A stretch of 64,000 nt of DNA from Asterella californica (GCA_036924285.1 JAYKYS010000001.1:35215501-35279500); one strand, 5' to 3'. Numbered from the stretch's first letter, positions 23,202 through 35,948 are shown. Notes: generated from the sequence alone by a model not told the origin. Numbers and translations are program-made.

Positions 23202-24069
23202 TTATATAAATATTTTACATTAAGTGAAATAAAATTAAAATAATATTTAAATGTTATATGTTAATTGTTCCAAGAACGTTGAAAACTTTGTTTGAAAACC
23301 CATAAATGGAGAGCAACATTTTGCGCTTCAGAAGATACAAGTGAGGGAGAGTGCTGCACTACATCAATTCATTTATAAATGCATTGATTTATTACCTAAC
23401 TTTTTTCATCGAAAGGGTTACATAATAAATTAAGGTTGCAACATATGCAACTGAACGCCGCGTTTGGGAGAGAGACGGTAAAATACAAGTGGCTTGTTCG
23501 GTCATTGAAAATCAAGAGTTTTGATAAAGCCTCTTTGGAGGTGGATGTTGGCGGCTGGAAGATATTGAGACGTGGCGCTTAAGTTTGTTTCTAGGCTAGA
23601 TCGGTGGTACTTTTATTTCTGTCCCTTTTTTTCATTGCTGCTCAGTCGTTGGTCACGGTAGTGCACCTGCAAGTTTTTTTTGCGAGTAGCGAGTGGTAGA
23701 GGAGATCGGTAAAGTGTGATAAAGTGTTTACTATGACACATGTACAACGGAGTGTCTAAACTTGCAACTTTTGACACGCTAGAGTTTTACTTATTCACCT
23801 ATGTTGCTTGGAAGGCTGCAGTAAATGTATACATTCATTTTTTACCTAACCCTTCCCGTCAGAAGGGTTAGGTAAAAAACGAATGTATTTATTAATATAT
23901 TATCTTTGTGTACTAGGTTCCCGCACTTGTACCATCTGAAGCGCGTAGACCTGCACAGTACTTATGGGTTTTTCAACAACGTTGAAACTGTTCTTGGAAC
24001 AATTAATAGTTAATAGTTAATATTTTTAAATATTTTTATTTTACTTAATCTAAAATATTCATATAATAG
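23202..24069. mobile_element. Non-coding element with about 140-bp terminal inverted repeats
   Basis: The left arm (23202-23343) reappears in reverse complement at 23934-24069 with scattered differences. Shared blocks include ATTGTTCCAAGAAC, AAAACCCATAA, GCGCTTCAGA and TACAAGTG. The middle carries another hairpin (23829-23888) and no coding region. This is the structure of a MITE or other non-autonomous DNA transposon. No clear target duplication was found, so superfamily and exact ends are unknown. Confidence 0.65.
23829..23888. repeat. 26-bp-arm hairpin inside the inverted-repeat element
   Basis: Bases 23829-23854 and 23863-23888 pair at 25 of 26 positions around CCCGTCAG; the core is ACCTAACCCTT with AAGGGTTAGGT. 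A degenerate relative of the same motif lies near 23391-23420. Confidence 0.9.
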
Positions 24070-24894
24070 TTATATAAATATTCTATAACATAAAAAAAAT
24101 AGTTCTCTTCTCGAGGAAAAAGGCTTCTTGGAACAGACGATAAATACGGCCAAGGATCCGGAATTAAATAAAAAATGATAACTACCTCTCTCGGCGTTAG
24201 GCTGGAGACAGAATTTAGTTGTCCGACACTCACGGCAGTCCCCAAACGGCATTCCGCTGTTTGGGATGCTTATTAAGCATGGGAGCGTGATCACGCTTCC
24301 TGTGATAACGTTTACCGTAGAGAGATACAGAAACTAAAGACTAACATAACAGTTATAGATTAATATGCATGCAACTTGTGGTTCTGGCAATAGATGTGAA
24401 AGACGAAAAGAATGAAAAGCGATTGTAAGTATACAGTTGAGATTCGTGGTATCAAGATGGTAACATTTTTTAATTTAATATAGTTTTGACTCAGAATGAA
24501 TAATGTGTATATAAATATTTATTCCTACGAGAAGGTGCTAAGTGTATAGACAGATGACATGATTATATTCAATTACATCCACTATATTAATATTTTTAAA
24601 GATAGTTTTATCAAGACTTATTGCACATGCTGCAGTAGATCGACTGAGAAGATTGGATGGAATATACGAGACATGCTGTTTTGGACAATTGTTGGATACA
24701 TCACTGTGAAGCGTTCCGCATATCTCTATATATACTATCGTCTTAGAGAAATATACGTATCACCCGCTTTCTGCTGTCAGAGAATCCTTTGTTTCCAGGA
24801 AACGAACTCCTAGAACATCCTCGAGGGAGAAAATATTTCCCTGGTCCACAAAAGTGAACTCCTAAACTTCTCTAAGAGAAGGCAAGGAACAAAT

Positions 24895-24946
24895 ATGCAT
24901 GCAACATGGACTTTATTTATTCTTATAAAGTTCATGTTGCATGCAT
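24895..24946. repeat. 21-bp-arm hairpin
   Basis: ATGCATGCAACATGGACTTTA (24895-24915) pairs with 24926-24946 at 20 of 21 positions, the exception being a possible G.U pair; the loop is 10 nt. Arm length is at the lower limit for a small-RNA precursor, but there is no supporting context. Confidence 0.85.
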
Positions 24947-27811
24947 AGAAAGCCATGTTCATGAAAGAGAAGGACAAGCGAAAATATTATAGGATGAAAA
25001 TTATCACAAATTGCTAGTTTGGAGTCTTACATCACGACTCGCTTTGGAAGGATATTTTTCAGAAAACTACATATGCAGTTGATTTACCTTACAAGGAGAG
25101 AGAAGAGAAGAAGAACTGAGAGTCTTTTTTCAAATTTATTTCTATAGTTTTAAATATCTAAATCTGAATTATTAAAATATAAAAATCTATAATTGAACTT
25201 GGTTCCCTTTGCACACTTCACCCGCTGCGATCACAAAACCGGTAAATGAAATATGTTAAATGCTCACCTTCTTAGTATAAAGACAACTACCATGAGCGAA
25301 TATAATCTTTACTTTTCTACATATTAATTTATCTCTTAACTCCTCCCCAGAATAAAGGTTTAGTCATAAATTTAACATGCATTAATACCTCCATCTGATC
25401 ATGGATGAGGTGACAATGCATGCAATCAAGGGTCTTAAACCTACTCCTCCCTGAGGAATGATCATGAGGAGGAAGGTACTGAAGAGAACAAGGACTCTAA
25501 GCTTACAGTCGTGTCCGGAGCAAAATATGATCTTAAAAGGATTCCAACTCTAGAACCACTTTGCCTTATAATCTCAAAGATCAAACTCTAGATTCACATT
25601 CCTTTGTGAACCCGGACTATCACTGCTACATTACATCAGTATACATCAATCATAAACCATTGACACCAACTTGTCTGTGTTACATGCCCCCTTGAGTTTC
25701 CCACGTGCACGAACGCACACTTTGGTACTCTTATTATTGGAGGAGGAATGTCGCCTAATTTCAAAAGGTACCCGGCGAGTTTCTACGGCTGAGCCCAAGC
25801 ACCCGAAAGCTGAAACACCAGATTCGAGACCGTCAACAATGAAACGTGTAAGACGGTCTCAAACACCGGATGTGTTGACGGCATACAGAGAATTCGAACA
25901 ACAGGAGCAATGACGTTTCTTACGATTACCAGGCATAGTAAGAGTCAAAAGGTTCGCACGTTTCTTTGAATGAGATACGAACGTCAAGGAAGACCTTTCC
26001 ATTGACCTTTCCGGTGAGAAACACGCGACGCAAGGAATAGCCAACGGAATAGCCAACTTCCCGGTTAGAAAAGAGTATAAAATAATCATCAGTCAGTCTG
26101 GTACTGTAGTAAGTTTAATTACTATCACGTAACGGTTCACCATGTGAGATCTCGAGAAGGTGTCGTGAATAATTTGTAATACGAACTTCGGCTGCCCCAG
26201 TATGCGCGGACATCTGGGTAGCGGCGGTTCAGAGTTGAGCTGTCAATGCATGACAGTCACTGTTCTCTGTGTCATCTCCAAGGATTACGGGTTTGGTATC
26301 ACCGTAGCAGCACAACGGAGTCTTTGGTGCTCATGACACTTGTGAACGATCAAAGCAACTTCTCTCTAACGCCTACAGACAAAAATATGCAGGAGTTTTT
26401 ACTTACTCGTGTGTGATATTTAGGGACCATTTGCGACCTTAGAGCTACTGATAGCGGTGCTTAGCCCCGCTGTTCTTCTTCCCTTACGGGAGATGGTTGC
26501 TTGGCCCTTAGGGTCCTTCTTTCCCTTGTACTGCTTGATGGGGTCTTTCCATATGTTGGCTATTCATTGTAAAGACCGAGATGAAAGGTTTGCGGCAGAG
26601 AAGATGCAGAAGCTTGCGGAAGCTGAGGGGTCCCGAACTACGGCTACCGTAGTCTAGATTGCAGTTCAGCCCAAAGATGAGACGAGGGAAGGAAGTGGAG
26701 CGTGTCGATTGGACAGGCAACAGGCTAGGAATAACTCATGACACTTTTCGTCCACTATTGGGTTTGTGTGGTTAACAGAGTCGGTTCAATTTTCGGACCA
26801 ACGTGGGGTCTACCGGCACTGATTACATTTTCGGTGGTGTAGGCGTTCCTACACGTGACTCGGTTCTTGGACCCTGATCATGACTCGATCGACTGGATAT
26901 CTCTGAGGTTTATCTGCAGACGAACCAAACTCGTATTCATACTTTGTGTACATTTTTATTATTTTTTAAATTACTTTTTAAGGAAAGACGACGGGGTGTC
27001 CAGAGCTTGTTTTATTCTGTTTTATTCTTTTTACTTTACGCGTGAAGGAGAGAAACCCATGTAACTTTATCGCCTCGTTGAGAACAAGGCTCGTTCCCAT
27101 TTTACAACTGAGACCGAACCATCGTTTTAATCGATAGAAAATAAACTACTTTTCCTATCTCCAACCTTCTCCTAGAATGGTCCTTACTCTGGTGCGAAAT
27201 GGTGTTCTGATCGTACATCACCATGTTACTCTTACACCCCAGCGAGTGATCCACCAGTGGAATCCTGGAGGTCTCGATCTTCACATTCTTCTGAGCCTCT
27301 CATACTCTGACACTGACGAGCAGGGCGAAGTGGGATTCGATTGATTTTTGTCTTGTGCCTTGGCTGGAGTAACTGTTCAAATAGGTTTAACAAAGTTCCC
27401 TTCAGCGACTGTGGGGATCAGACTGTGATCTCGATATAGCGCATATCCGAGAATATCGTGAGATACATCTAGGTCCCGTTCCTGCGAAACTCTGAGCGTT
27501 GAGAACAACGAAAGGAACCGTCAAAGTCGACAACCGGGCGCTTTTCAGCTCCAACCGGCTTCGGTCCTTTGTACCTCCAAATCGGCTCAAACTCGTATGT
27601 ACCCTCCCTCAGCAAGGCCCAAAACTCTGTTCCACATATTTCTGCTTCTGAAGATGAGGGTTTCTGTGACTTCGGCAAACCATCGAGTAGCATACTAGCA
27701 AGCTATTTTACTTGCATGCATGAAGAAGCGCGCTAAGCCTCAACCTTCTTTGCAGTTGGATCTGTGCTCAATGCTGACGACGTTTGTCCAGTGATACTGT
27801 ACTGTGCTCTC
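24947..27811. other. Spacer with only short, unrecognised frames
   Basis: Small ATG frames at 25671-25913 (80 codons), 26457-26657 (66 codons), 27177-27344 (55 codons, MVLTLVRNGVLIVHHH...) and on the minus strand 27693-27469 (74 codons) have no recognised domain and no conserved context. Any could be a host exon, but none can be supported from sequence alone. Confidence 0.4.
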
Positions 27812-27820
27812 ACACAGTCG
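27812..27820. repeat. 9-bp target-site duplication, left copy
   Basis: ACACAGTCG here is repeated exactly at 28189-28197, on either side of the inverted-repeat element. Confidence 0.7.
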
Positions 27821-28188
27821 TAGAAATTGGCTTGATCACACCCCCAGTAGGTTCCGTGAGCTTGATCATACCCCTCTTAACGATGTACGGTTTGATCTCA
27901 CCCCTGACTGGCTATTGTCTGTAAAACCAGTCACTTTGTGATGTTACTCACAAGTGAGACTGCACATATTAAAGGAATGAGACAATGGATAGTCTAACGT
28001 GTCTTTAATGTTAAATATTTTGACTTACAGTGATATTTAGTCAAAGTTGAAAGTACTAAAATGATGAATCAAAAGATAAAATGACTGGTTCTACTGTCAA
28101 TAACCCCTCCGGTCAAGCAACCAAAAGTTAAGAGGCGTATGATCAAAGGCAACAATCGTATTGGGTGTATGATCAAGCCAATTTTTGT
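27821..28188. mobile_element. MITE of about 370 bp, Mutator-like by its 9-bp target duplication
   Basis: The ends are inverted repeats over roughly 110 bp with indels. AAATTGGCTTGATCA occurs at both termini in opposite orientation, followed by shared blocks such as TTGATCATAC and CCTCTTAAC. The element has no reading frame. A perfect 9-bp direct repeat (ACACAGTCG) flanks it. A 9-bp duplication is the hallmark of Mutator-like transposases, which would act in trans. The outermost 3-4 bases of the two ends do not match well, so the exact ends may be off by a few bases. Confidence 0.7.
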
Positions 28189-28996
28189 ACACAGTCGAGT
28201 GAAAAGGGGGGAGCGAAACTCCCTAGGCTAGCGAGAGACTCCCTAGGCTAGCTGGTTCTGCTGTTACACAATCTGACACTAAGGGAATAAAGCGAAAATG
28301 CAAAGCCAGGTGTACCGACAAGTTATCGTACTTCAGTATCAGATTCCTTCTTATATTATCCTCGGCCTAGGATTGACACTTTAGGACGAGATTGCAGGAA
28401 GCTCCTAACTGGAACAATCAAGAGGAGGAAACTGCCAAGACAGTATATAGTGACGGTTCCATAGTCTATGGGCATGCAGAAGAGGAGGTCATAATAAAGC
28501 TTGCAATTTAAACCCAAGTCAAAGCACGGCCCTGGGTCAAAATGGGCATGGACTCAGTTTGAACAAAAGAAAAAGATTACTTAAACCACAAGTTGAGGTA
28601 TATAAAGCCCCCTCACCCACGTGGCATTCCTCCCAGCCCTTGTATTGAACAAGGACTGTAGCCGGAGTCTCTTCCGACGGTCGATTTGTGTTCTATGGTT
28701 TCGCTGTTTGAAGTCACGACTGCTTGTGACTCTTTGAACTAGTGACTGCTTGGAGCCGCACTGCGCGCTTTGATTCATTCATGAAAGAAATTTGAACGAG
28801 AGTGGATGATGAAGTTTACACAGTTTTCCATCGCTGTGCGCTGGATATGCTAAGCAGTGTACGTTTCAAAGTTTTCTCGTTGCCAAGGTACAGATCTGAG
28901 TATACTGCATTTTCCTCGATTGATGGTGGGCGATCCATGTTGTGGCGGTAGGGTTGTATTTCGTTGTGCATCTCAGCCTAATTCACATCGGCCGCT

Positions 28997-29277
28997 TTTT
29001 GACAGTGGGATATCACCGGCGTGAGGTATACAGTGAACTATCTTTTCTTCTCTATGCTGCATCGACTTTGTTTCTTGGTGGGATCAAGATTGATCGTGTA
29101 GTGCATCGCGTAAGGTGTTGGGAGTCACTCCGTCGCTTCTTGACGGTGAGATATCACCATTGTGGGGGTATACAGTAGAGTAACCTTTCTTTTCTATGCT
29201 GCATCGATTTTGCTTCTTGGTGGGGCCAGGATTGACCGTGTAGTGCATTGTGCAAGATGATGGGAGTCACTCGGTTT
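28997..29277. repeat. Imperfect tandem duplication, about 141 bp x 2
   Basis: Both copies read TTGAC(A/G)GTG.GATATCACC, then a GGTATACAGT block, TATGCTGCATCGA, TTCTTGGTGGG and GGGAGTCACTC in the same order and spacing. The offset is 141 bases. Confidence 0.75.
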
Positions 29278-29637
29278 TTATCCACAGCTGTCCGCTTGAT
29301 CTTAGTGAACAATAGGGGAACTTTCGCTTCACTTCTTGACATTGTTTTCGCATTAGTATACTATCATCTTGGTGTCTGATTGGTTTGACTTGAGCGGTTT
29401 TAGCGTTCAGAGTGCGAGACTAGGTTTTTTTGAATATCTTTTCTTACAACCTCTTGTATAAGTTCCTATCTTCTGAACTCGTCGTTGTGTAGTTTTTTAG
29501 TACTTGTCTGTCTTGGTGCAATCTACTGTTCGTTCGATGGAGGTCCAGAGTGAACATTTTCCCTACTGCTTTTCTGCAACCGATTTCTGAACATGTGTCA
29601 CTTACGGTTTGCAATCCCGTGACGAAGCAATCACTGA

Positions 29638-29796
29638 ATGCTGTTTCTGTTCCTACTGTTCCTACGGTTTGCAACGCTGTTTCTGTTCTCTCAGTTTGCC
29701 ATGCTGTTATTGTTCCTACGGTTTGCAACTTGTTTTTGTTCTCTCGATTTACAACGCTGTTTCTGTTCTCTCGGTTTGCAATGCTGTTTCTGTTCA
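29638..29796. repeat. Minisatellite, about 27-bp unit, 5-6 copies
   Basis: The variable unit is close to GCTGTTTCTGTTCTCTCGG followed by TTTGCAA; some copies have TCCTACGG in place of CTCTCGG. Because 27 is a multiple of three, the frames through it stay open by repetition and should not be read as genes. Confidence 0.8.
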
Positions 29797-31892
29797 GAGC
29801 TTTAGAGCCATTGATAATAGTTAAGAGCTCGTTTAGTGGAACGAACAATGCTGCACAAAGTAAAGACTCGACGAGTTCGCTCAGATGACGAGCTGCATTA
29901 GCATTGGGTGGTAACGAGGGTTGTCTAGGCGACACGCAGCTTACAGTCAGTGCAATCTGAGTTATGGGCAGCTTTCTTCACTATGCTGCAGCTATGGCTC
30001 AAACTGTTGTGCTGGATGACATCGAGGATGAGTTACTGTGTTGTGTATCTGCAGCGTACAGCGAGACAGTTCTCAAAATCCAACGTTTTGTCATTTATCG
30101 AGAACTTGCTTTCTTTTTGAGATATGTGGACCGAAAAGAACTTCCTCCTTCGCTAGAAGAAGCAGTAAAATGAGAGTTCCACGATCTAGGTGAAGTCTTT
30201 GTTGGCTTCCAAGCATAATCTGAGCAGCCGTGTTTGAGTTATTTCTATTTTTCTTTCCGTCAATTTTTTTATTCTCTGGTAGTTGCATGCATGATGCATC
30301 TCGGTTAGCGAGTCTAAGGAGTTGCTGTAACAGCTCCTATGAAATGCTACACCCAGTTGGGGGCTTCAAGGGTTCAACCCCTTGTAGCATTCTTGAAAAT
30401 TTAGTATTTTGTGTACAGAATTCAATGAGTTGTTTCCCTGGAAAATGTGGCATTAGCAGAATTTAGAAAATATATCTCAGTTATGGAATAGAACTGTGGA
30501 CTTCTCGTTGCAGCGAAAACTTCATCCATCTAGAAATGCAGAGCAGTGAACTTCATATAGTTCAAGTAGCATTGAAGCAGTCATCCGAATTCTCATGAAG
30601 CCTTGGAAGGAACAACAATATGTTTGAGGCTATGAGATCGTTTACTATATTTTGAGTGAGTTTGTGTACTTCTCAATTCTTTCCACTTGTCAATGAGGAC
30701 AACGTTTTACCAAGTTTCTAATGTTGTGTTGAATGTATTTGATGACTTATCATTTTGTCCTGTATTTAGGTTGGTATGCAACGAAGAAAGTATGGAATCC
30801 AATACCTGAAGGTATGCAGCTCATCAGGTCTGATGGCAATATGCTTTCTCAATCGTTAGATACAGCACGGTTTCAACTAGCGTGCACTGCTGCGTCTTCA
30901 TAAAGAAGGAGAAGGGACTTGTTTGAGATGAGAAAGAAACTGAGAAGCCGCAAAAGCCCTAAATTTTACTTCAGATATTAGATGCTATTTTGTTCTTGTT
31001 GTGCAGTATTGATTCTTCAACGGCTGCAATGTGGCAGATGACTCTGCAGTACTTTAGAAGAAGCACAATGGAGATAAAGCTCAGACTACAAAGTAACATT
31101 CAGTAGACAACAGATATTTGGACTTTGAAAGCCTCCATGGATGGTAAGACAGTTACAAAAGACAAAAAATTTCGTGTATGACCAATGATCTTTCGCTGTT
31201 CCACATCTCCTTGTACATATAGGGTCTTTAGAAGACACAAACAAGCATGTAATGAACATGCATAGATTCAGTCCGTTTGATTGAGCCTCACATCATATGG
31301 TCATCAGTAGAAATGTTTATGAGTAACAAACAATAAGTGGTCAAATTTTCCGAGCAGAATGGGAGGACAAGAACCAATAATATATCTTGACTCTCTACAA
31401 CTAGATGCAGCTCCAACATCTGGACATCTGAACTAAGTCCAAACAAAAACCTATACTGATATGTAAGTTTCTGAAACAACTCATGCACCCATCATAAAAC
31501 ATAAACTATAATGTTATGTAAGTGCTCTCCCTCAACTCAGTCTTCCGGGCAGTTGTCCATTCAAGTAGCACCGTAGTGTGGAAGGGTAGGATGGAAGGAG
31601 CACATTGGTGTGTTGAGGACGTAAGGGAAAAATACAATGCTTTGTATCTGTTATACTCTTATGGTCACTTGACAATAACTTGATCACATATCACATAATC
31701 CCATAGTTAGTAATATTTGTGACGATTTCTCAGAGGAGGATTACTCATCACTACAGACTTAGAATAATTTACTTGTCAAGTTGTTGAACGGACACCGAAC
31801 TATCTCTCTCTTAACGTGATCGTCCACACGATAGTCCGAGGTGGTAACACCCGAGTTGTGGATATCTTGTGTCCTACCGATCTGTGTTGCGG

Positions 31893-33572
31893 TCAACGCT
31901 CATAAATCTTGATCGGCTCGAACAGTATTCTCATTCCAATCCATGACGCATGCAGCGAGTCGTGCCTCATGAGTTTTTGGAAATGAATCCTCTTAGTGGC
32001 AAACTTGCATATCATTGAGTTGAATGTCTCAGACATGTAGTTCTCTCGCGCTCGTGTGTAGAACCACATCTTAGCAGGCGTTATGATCCATTGAAGAAAA
32101 GCCACCATGGCAATATGCGTCAGAGAATCTACATTAGAACAATGAGTATTCAGTGCAGACATCATACATCTATTTATAAAAATGAGTTATCATTTCCAAG
32201 AGAAGTAAACTGACTCTTCTCGTAATACTGTCAAGTGCTGGTCGGTTCAAGTCAAATCCATCGCAGCAAAGCCTTGGTGTTCCTGTCAGCCGTTGTAAGA
32301 TGAGACAAGATAAATGCTCCCATGCCCAATGGTCTACTGCATTCTTAATGTCTAAACACAAGATAGAGCAATCGTCCTCCTCTTGAGCATAACGACCATC
32401 AGGTCCCACGAACCACCGGGCATTCAGTTAACAACAAGTGTAAATCCAACCCTTCAGCTTGTCTTCAATTCCATGCTCAGATAGCTCATAGTATATCAAG
32501 CACCGAGATTGCATGGAGCCTGTCCTCTAGATGCCTAAGTTGTGCCACTCGCTGAACTAACACATGCTTGTTACCAATTGTCGGAGCTCCTTCAAGACGG
32601 AGCCAAATCACCAAATACCGCTTGGTCAAGAGCTCTAAGTCAAAGATTACTTCGGTGCCATAAGTCTTTTTGGGATACAATCTCGAGACGAAGCAATATG
32701 ACATCCACATAAGATTTGTTGCTGTGTACCATCTCATCGTGCACGATGTCACCTCATTGGACACGATGTCATGAGCGATCAACCGCTGAATATCGACCTC
32801 AAACGCTCCATCCTCTATAAGCCACGAGTTGTTGCCGGTCTCAACGCGTGTCATGTTCACCATCTCGATGACACGTCCATCATGAGCAGCAATGAATGTA
32901 CATGTGCCGTTGTACTCATTTCTCGTAGAATCATATCGTAGATCGGCATACACGACAAAATTACATAGCATAAGACAAAAGTAAACAATAAATGTAATAA
33001 TTCATCAAGTCAAAAATGCATAAAATAACTCATAAAACAAACAAACAATTTAACACCTTTGCTGTATTATTAATAATAATACAGCAAAGGTGAGCATGAA
33101 ATCTAATAATTCACCAAGTGAAAAAAGGGATTAAACTACCAAAGGTCAACAATAAATAAAACAACTATATGTGTGCTGGAGATAACTCATTCAAGTCGAG
33201 AAAGTGTCTCCTCATCACCTGACTTTGCACTTCATCCTTCAGTTTTGTCCATTGGTCCAACGTTGCCTCCATCCACCCAATCTCACAATGTCTCTCATTC
33301 TGAAAATAAAAGAAATGGTTCCTCGACTCTGGAGCCAACCCTCCCTCTGTATACACATAGTCTAATTGAAAAAACCCTAAATCGGCACATAATGATGTAC
33401 TATAAAACTTATGAGTGATGTCAGAGACATTATTGTACATCTCTATCTCTGTTGATCTCCAACTGTACGTGTGACGATCTGGACAAATAAGCTTTAGAGA
33501 CCAACTCTGATGGATGGACGAGATTATGGGAGATAGAAAGAAGTGCTCGTACCCATGGTGAGGACATTTCAC
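31893..33572 (-). pseudogene. Decayed DDE-type transposase-like gene (unclassified)
   Basis: Four minus-strand pieces lie in order. 33572-33165 is an N-terminal part starting MKCPHHGYEHFF. 32971-32486 contains YADLRYDSTRNEYNGTCTF followed by two strands, resembling the first-Asp region (DGRYDSP..A..CTY) I know from a widespread family of animal and protist transposases, possibly Kolobok-related. 32409-32170 has a DIKNAVDHWAWEH segment. 32165-31893 ends with RENYMSETFNSMICKFATKR, similar to the C-terminal block of those proteins. The gaps could be introns (33164-32972 is AT-rich with a hairpin) or decay. No terminal inverted repeats were found. The family name is tentative; the collinear order of matching blocks is the main support. 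Confidence 0.4.
33054..33092. repeat. Perfect 18-bp inverted repeat, 3-nt loop
   Basis: CACCTTTGCTGTATTATT (33054-33071) pairs exactly with 33075-33092. It lies in the AT-rich gap between two pieces of the transposase-like gene, perhaps an intron. Confidence 0.9.
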
Positions 33573-33601
33573 TCTAAAAAGAAGGAAGAGCTCTCTCAGC
33601 C

Positions 33602-33602
<1 letters not shown>

Positions 33603-33641
<39 letters not shown>
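33603..33641. repeat. (AG)n microsatellite
   Basis: An uninterrupted AG run of about 39 bases, ending in AAGAGACGAG. Confidence 0.95.
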
Positions 33642-33645
<4 letters not shown>

Positions 33646-34297
33646 ACGAGAAGCTCTAGAAAATATTGCAGAAAAAAGACAGAGGCTCAATGATTCTCGA
33701 AGACGAGACCCAAAGCTCTCCCTCCATGATGGAGGGGTCAGAGCTCCTGTCAGCGCCATTTGCATGCTGATAGGAGCCTCATGACGTCTGCACGTCAGGA
33801 GTTGCTGCTGCCGAGAATACTCTTTCCGGTAGTCGGAAACAGTATCCGGCAGCAGCAATAGTTCTTCGACGAGGGATCAGCCGCTCGTCGGCTTCTTGAT
33901 GATTTCTCGCAAACAAGCAGTACAAACTATTTGTTTTTCTGCCTCACAAATTGTCTCTTCTAACATGAAGGTCTTCGACACAAGAACGTTTCAAAATTCA
34001 AAATTCAGGAATATTCTCTTTTTGTGACTCAGATCGATTTTAGCTTTGGTAAAACATCCACGGGCCGCTGGAGATCGGTTGGAGCTTATTTCGTAAGTCT
34101 TGAACTACGCTCTCATTCAAGTGTAAGATGAGTCGTTCTGATTGAGAAATGAAAACAAACCAAGTTGACGCAATTCATGTGGGCTATTCCGTCTTCACTA
34201 ATTTTGTTTAGTTCTCAACTAAACTGATTAGCAGTGACTTAGTGCCCCTTGTGCTTTAAGTGCAGCAGGCCTAAAAGACCGAGGGGAGAAGGTATTA

Positions 34298-34312
34298 GGG
34301 GGTGTCAAAGTT
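34298..34312 (+). repeat. Left terminal inverted repeat of the Harbinger element
   Basis: GGGGGTGTCAAAGTT; 13 bases (34300-34312) match the right end exactly, and the left has two extra G. TTA precedes it. Further inward, ATTATTCG is shared with the right end in inverted orientation. Confidence 0.8.
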
Positions 34313-34575
34313 ACTGACCGTGAGGATTATTCGCGTTTCCGCGGGTTGTATTAACGGACAACGGCCATGTCAGTCGCGGGTAGCTCCGGAGATACTCGCA
34401 GAAGTGACCCATGGCTCTCATCTTTCTGATCGTAACAATCTTGTCCGTGAATTAAATATACACATGTACTTACATAAGATGAAAATAGTACATGGTTACG
34501 TGGCAGTACTTCGCGCCTCCTTGAATTTGAAATCAAAAACTCATCTATTTTGAGAGGAAATTTTAGATTTCGCGG

Positions 34576-35948
34576 TGTCGGAGTGTGATCCGTCTACCTA
34601 GGAAAGCGCCGGGCTTCTGGCTGTGGTTGTTTACTCAAGAGGTTGGCTTTCAGGTCACAACAGGAGCTATAAACACTCACACAGGAGTGTAGGATCCTCT
34701 GATATGCTCAAAAAGCGAAATTTAGGTCTTACTGGTAGTAATAGGCTTAAGCGGTGAACTTTGACACTCAAAGAGAGGAAAACTATGAAGGTTTAGACCT
34801 CTAAACTTCCCCTACATGCAAATGAGGTACTACTGAACTCACAGACGAAGTTTCAACCTGAGATCAAATTCTGACACGGAGATATGAACAGAAAAGTTCT
34901 GAATAAGAGAATTATGGCAATTTCTGGTACCTAGACAGCTATTCAGACATAGAACAGAGAATTGGCTCAATGAATTTCAAATCTTCTCACAGTATTTGAA
35001 GTCTACAGGATGCTGAACATCCCTGTGAAGTTGGGACTCCTGAATGTTTGTAGAACTCCAGATCTCCTTCTCTAAAGTCGCTGCTCTAGATTAAGAGCTT
35101 TTCATACCCCCTCTGCTTCAGCGGCCGCCCTGAATTACTCAGTTACTCAAATGATCTGAAACTTTTTGGACAGTCGTAGCCCTCCTGACAGTGAACGCAA
35201 CCACGAAGTTTTGAAGTGATTTCCTCAATTCTGCTGCAATTGGCACCGAAAACCCCAAAATCAACAAAAGTGACGCAGTTTTGGCACAATCCGAACTTCA
35301 ATTGAGCATAACTCCTTGTTTATTGATCCAAATCGAGCAAAAATTTCACTGACAGTGCTTGGCACGACGAGCTCTCTCTTCCTGTGTTCTCAGATTTCGA
35401 AGATCCCTCACCAATTGCTCGAACTCTCCTCTAGAGCTCTGTTTCTAAACTTAGAGTTTCACAAAAGACAAAAATGAACCAATGGGAGTTCATAGCTCCA
35501 CTTGACTGTCCTTTTGTGCCTTAAACTACCTGGTAACTTATCTACACTCATAAGCTACCACGTCAAGCCCCCTAGAGTGCCAGCGTAAAACTTAAACTAC
35601 CTAAAACGACACATAGCCCCGAAAAATAACTTAAATTAGCTACAAAGCGTGCATGGGTGACAAGTAAGTACAACCCATGAGCTCAAACCCCTATCAGCAT
35701 GGAAACCCTAAGTTATGTACATTGAACGTCATAGACAAGTAAGAAGTCACTTGCACAAGCGCACAAATGCTTGAACAAGATAACTAACATACTATCAGCC
35801 TACTAAGACTCAAAATAGTGTTAACACCGTATGCAAAGGTGTCAAACATATATATAAAGGACTAGAAGTAATATGAGCTAACTTCTAGAACTACCAAACC
35901 TAAGCGTCGGAGTAGAAGTCAAGCATGTAGCCGCCAAGTAGCGCGACA
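34576..35948 (-). mobile_element. 3' LTR of gypsy element B
   Basis: 1373 bp, TGTCGGAGTG to AGCGCGACA on the plus strand; practically identical to 41910-43282. Confidence 0.97.

Larger units (their letters stand above)
28189..31892. other. Repeat-rich spacer without confident genes
   Basis: It holds a doubled 17-bp word (CTCCCTAGGCTAGC, about 28219-28256), a 141-bp tandem duplication (28997-29277) and a 27-bp minisatellite (29638-29796). A TATATAAAGCCCCC at 28599-28612 could be a promoter. A 69-codon ATG frame at 29964-30173 has no recognised domain. Confidence 0.45.

Noticed and set aside
29550..29888. 112-codon frame with repeated Val-Cys-Asn-Ala-Val words
   Set aside because: It is translated minisatellite.
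30341..30395. tRNA-like hairpin with GGGTTCAACCCC resembling a B box
   Set aside because: The 9-bp outer stem closes after under 60 nt, no anticodon arm is seen and the T-arm geometry does not fit.
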